From an uncultured Paracoccaceae bacterium (lineage in GTDB: Bacteria; Pseudomonadota; Alphaproteobacteria; Rhodobacterales; Rhodobacteraceae): a stretch of DNA of 64,000 bases. Both the position numbers and the translations under genes were made by a program. The stretch lies in the NCBI GenBank assembly GCA_958439195.1, contig OY288171.1, forward strand, positions 10,049 to 74,048. Direction: 5' to 3'. The notes beneath the pieces are model-generated. The model saw only the letters and a list, made by a program, of their open reading frames with translations. It made no database searches and was not told where the DNA came from. This document shows positions 62,040-64,000 of this stretch, piece by piece. Numbering within the stretch: the stretch's first letter is position 1; each line of letters begins with the position of its first letter.

Positions 62040-62321
62040 ATGAAGGCATCGAAGTTTTCGGACGCGCAGATTGCGTTCATCATCAAGCAGGGCGAAGACG
62101 GAACGCCTGTTGCGGAGATCTCCCGCAAGGCGGGGATCAGCCAAGCGACCTACTTCAACTGAAAGAAGAAGTATGCCGGTCTGCTGCCGACCGAAATGAA
62201 GCGGCTCAAGCAGCTCGAGGACGAGAATGTGCGGTTGAAGAAGATCGTGGCAGACCTGACTTTGGATCGGGAAATGCTGCAGGACGTGATCCGGCGAAAG
62301 CTCGTTCGCCAGCGGACTTGA
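62040..62321 (+). pseudogene. IS3 transposase orfA, nonsense mutation
   Basis: MKASKFSDAQIAFIIKQGED… is an HTH transposase orfA. Where the family has a Trp after ATYFN, the codon is TGA (62160–62162), a one-base change from TGG. Beyond it the frame continues with the normal orfA sequence KKKYAGLLPTEMKRL and the leucine-zipper helix to 62321. GGGAGAGGAGCGG is the ribosome site. Confidence 0.9.
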
Positions 62322-62353
62322 ACCGGTGGTGCCCACTGGCTCACCCTGGTCGG

Positions 62354-63177
62354 ATGCGCGAACTCGTCCGCGGGATGTGCAGCGATTGGGCGGTATCGAT
62401 CCTACAGGCTTGTGGGACCATCGGGTTTGACCGTTCGACGTTCCACTACCAATCCCGCCGCACCGATCAGGCTGCCGTGGCGAAGCGGATCAGGGAGATC
62501 TGCGAGACGCGGGTCCGGTACGGTTACCGACGCGTTCACGTCCTGCTGGATCGTGAAGGCTGTGGCATCAACGTCAAGAAAGTCTATCGCATATACAAGG
62601 AGTTGGGGATGCAACTCAGGCACAAGACACCGAAGCGGCGGGTGAAGACGAAGTTGCGCGATGACCGCGCCGTGGCTGTCGGGCCGAACGACGTCTGGGC
62701 GATGGATTCTGTTCATGACCAGTTGGCAACGGGCAAGAAGTTGCGGGTTCTGACCGTGGTCGATACCTTCTCACGATACGTCCCGGTGCTCGACGTCCGC
62801 TACAGCTACCACGCCGAGGATGTCGTGGCGACCCTCGACCGGTGTGCCGAACGGCGGGCTATCCCAAGACGATCCGCGTCGATCAGGGCAGCGAGTTCGT
62901 CTCGGGCGACATGGACCTCTGGGCCTACCAGCGTGGCGTCGTGCTCGACTTCTCCCGGCCCGGCAAGCCGACGGACAATGCCTTCATCGAAGCCTTTAAT
63001 GGACGTTTCCGGGCGGAATGTCTGAACCAGCATTGGTTCCTGACCCTTGCAGATGCGACAGAAAAGTTGGAGGCTTGGCGTAGATACCACAACGAAGAGC
63101 GGCCACACGGCGCGATCGGCAACAAGGTTCCGATCATGCTGGCGAAATCAGGGGGCGTCACCAGCCCGTCACCCTGA
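62354..63177 (+). pseudogene. IS3 transposase orfB, frameshifted
   Basis: Integrase-core transposase. The first part holds RYGYRRVHVLLDREG and the first catalytic Asp in DVWAMDSVHD. At about 62841 one G is missing, moving the frame; in the next frame the rest of the protein follows (KTIRVDQGSEF with the second Asp, FSRPGKPTDNAFIEAFNGRFRAECL with the catalytic Glu, RRYHNEERPHGAIG). All three DDE residues exist but in two frames. Confidence 0.9.
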
Positions 63178-63280
63178 GCGAAGCCGGAAAACTCTGCCTT
63201 CGGGCGCTCCAAGGTTGGGGGTCGGATCAACTCAAACTAGGAGTCTCGCTCACGATGGATAAAGGTTGGGAGTGACGTCA

Positions 63281-63569
63281 CTTCTAATTGCGCTGTCCGG
63301 GATTCTGTGAAGAAGTAATTACCGATGATATCACCTGACGGAACAATCAGCGGCATGTTGCCCGTTTTTCCGCCGTGATTGGCCAAGTTTCCGCTGTGGT
63401 TTCGCATCGCCGTTGTCGTAGGGAAAAAGCCAGTGCATAAAGGGGAAGCATTTTGTAAGTTCGTATACGGAGCGGGTGCAGCCAGCGGATGAGATACCGT
63501 GAAGACGGCCCTCATTACGATTGGAGAACGCAATAAGAAACTGAAAACTCAATTACCCAAGGGATGCCC
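63281..63569. other. gap between IS element and methyltransferase gene
   Basis: 289 bp of lower GC. Short ORFs only; no family recognised. It holds the likely promoter of the methyltransferase, whose ribosome site AAGGGA is at 63558–63563. Confidence 0.4.
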
Positions 63570-64000
63570 ATGAGTTCGCGACATACGTACGAGTATGACA
63601 TCGACCTGAACAGCGACGTTGCACCAGCCCGCGTGATCAGGATGGTGCGTCCTGGCAGCCGAGTGCTTGAAATTGGTGCCGGACCAGGTTCGATAACCCG
63701 GCATCTTTCAGGCACACTGAAATGTGACGTTGTCGCGCTTGAAATTGACCCGACCGCCATCGAGAAATTGCGTCCCTTTGCCCGCAATGTCTTTGCCGCC
63801 GATCTGAACGATGCCGGGTGGGCGAAGATGGTTTTTGAGCGTGAAGGCAATTTCGATTTTGTGATCGCCGCAGACGTGCTTGAACACGTCTATGACCCTT
63901 GGGCTGTTCTGGGAGGGATGAAGTCTTTGCTAACAGGGTCGGGTAGCGTGATCCTTTCCCTTCCGCATGTTGGCCATGCCGCTATTGCCGCCTGCTTGGT
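63570..64000 (+). CDS. class I SAM-dependent methyltransferase, cut by the right edge
   Basis: At least 143 residues without a stop. MSSRHTYEYDIDLNSDVAPARVI, motif I RVLEIGAGPGSITRHL, motif II VALEIDPTAIEKL, FDFVIAADVLEHVYDPW and VILSLPHVGHAA show a Methyltransf_11/23-type fold. Such proteins are common in polysaccharide loci, sometimes fused to a glycosyltransferase, so the rest of the protein matters. AAGGGATGCCC precedes the ATG. Confidence 0.88.
   Translation, partial: MSSRHTYEYDIDLNSDVAPARVIRMVRPGSRVLEIGAGPGSITRHLSGTLKCDVVALEIDPTAIEKLRPFARNVFAADLNDAGWAKMVFEREGNFDFVIAADVLEHVYDPWAVLGGMKSLLTGSGSVILSLPHVGHAAIAACL

Larger units (their letters stand above)
61958..63280 (+). mobile_element. 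IS3-family insertion sequence, decayed (ends approximate)
   Basis: About 1.3 kb with the IS3 layout orfA/orfB. The left end is near TGATCTGATCCCCGGAAACT (from 61958), and the right end is near either TCGGATCA (63222–63229) or GTGACGTCA (ending 63280); terminal inverted repeats are weak, so the limits are estimates. Both transposase genes are broken (stop codon in orfA, one-base deletion in orfB). It sits between the ABC exporter and a methyltransferase gene. No target duplication could be confirmed. Confidence 0.85.

Noticed and set aside
61985..63025. 346-codon open frame in the IS element taken as an intact transposase
   Set aside because: The first and last parts are out of frame with the true orfA and the C-terminal half of orfB; only the middle is real orfB.

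Overview
The window is GC-rich chromosomal DNA that reads as a member of the Rhodobacteraceae (Alphaproteobacteria). The closest whole-protein resemblance I recognise is the 318-residue L-malyl-CoA/beta-methylmalyl-CoA lyase, which is nearly the same protein as Mcl1 of Rhodobacter sphaeroides. The argH–small lipoproteins–lysA–TIGR02302 order, the zinc-ribbon gene divergent from ftsEX, and the DUF1244/N-formylglutamate amidohydrolase/pyruvate kinase neighbourhood point the same way. No tRNA, rRNA or CRISPR array was found.

Layout. 1–16 kb: a thiolase cut by the left edge, a degenerate EAL protein, tag, a TlpA-like thioredoxin, argH, three tiny lipoproteins (one LptM-like), a quinone oxidoreductase, lysA, a large TIGR02302 membrane protein, a zinc-ribbon protein, and the ftsE-ftsX-plsC operon. 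14.6–23.1 kb: a C1/C2 carbon module, with an ScfR-type regulator divergent from sgaA-mcl-mtkA-mtkB (serine-cycle genes), followed by a SugE/Gdx-type exporter, accA, and mcl1 of the ethylmalonyl-CoA pathway. 23–31 kb: a dipeptide epimerase and a D-amino acid transaminase, pyruvate kinase, rpmI-rplT, pheS. 31–51.5 kb: housekeeping genes (pheT, panBC, moaDE, pgsA, truB, rpsO, pnp) mixed with a GMC oxidoreductase, an M20 peptidase, an L,D-transpeptidase, a P1 peptidase, a fluoroacetate-dehalogenase-like hydrolase and an RTX-repeat protein. 51.6–64 kb: an accessory glycan island with two FkbM methyltransferases, GT25, GT10 and GT2 glycosyltransferases, fcl and gmd (GDP-L-fucose synthesis), two other methyltransferases, an MsbA-like ABC exporter and a decayed IS3-family element.

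How the parts fit. MtkAB activates malate to malyl-CoA. Mcl splits it to glyoxylate and acetyl-CoA. SgaA aminates glyoxylate to glycine using serine. That is half of the serine cycle, or a malate-to-C2 route, and the adjacent ScfR-type regulator is the obvious controller. In the glycan island, Gmd and Fcl make GDP-L-fucose, a GT10 fucosyltransferase next door could use it, and the ABC exporter could flip a lipid-linked product. These links are inferred from gene content and order.

Stretches of more than 300 bases without an assigned gene are 34183–34808 (paired palindromic repeats), 48473–48804 (promoter region with a 15-bp repeat), 58032–58509 and 59446–60127 (unassigned, possibly remnants).
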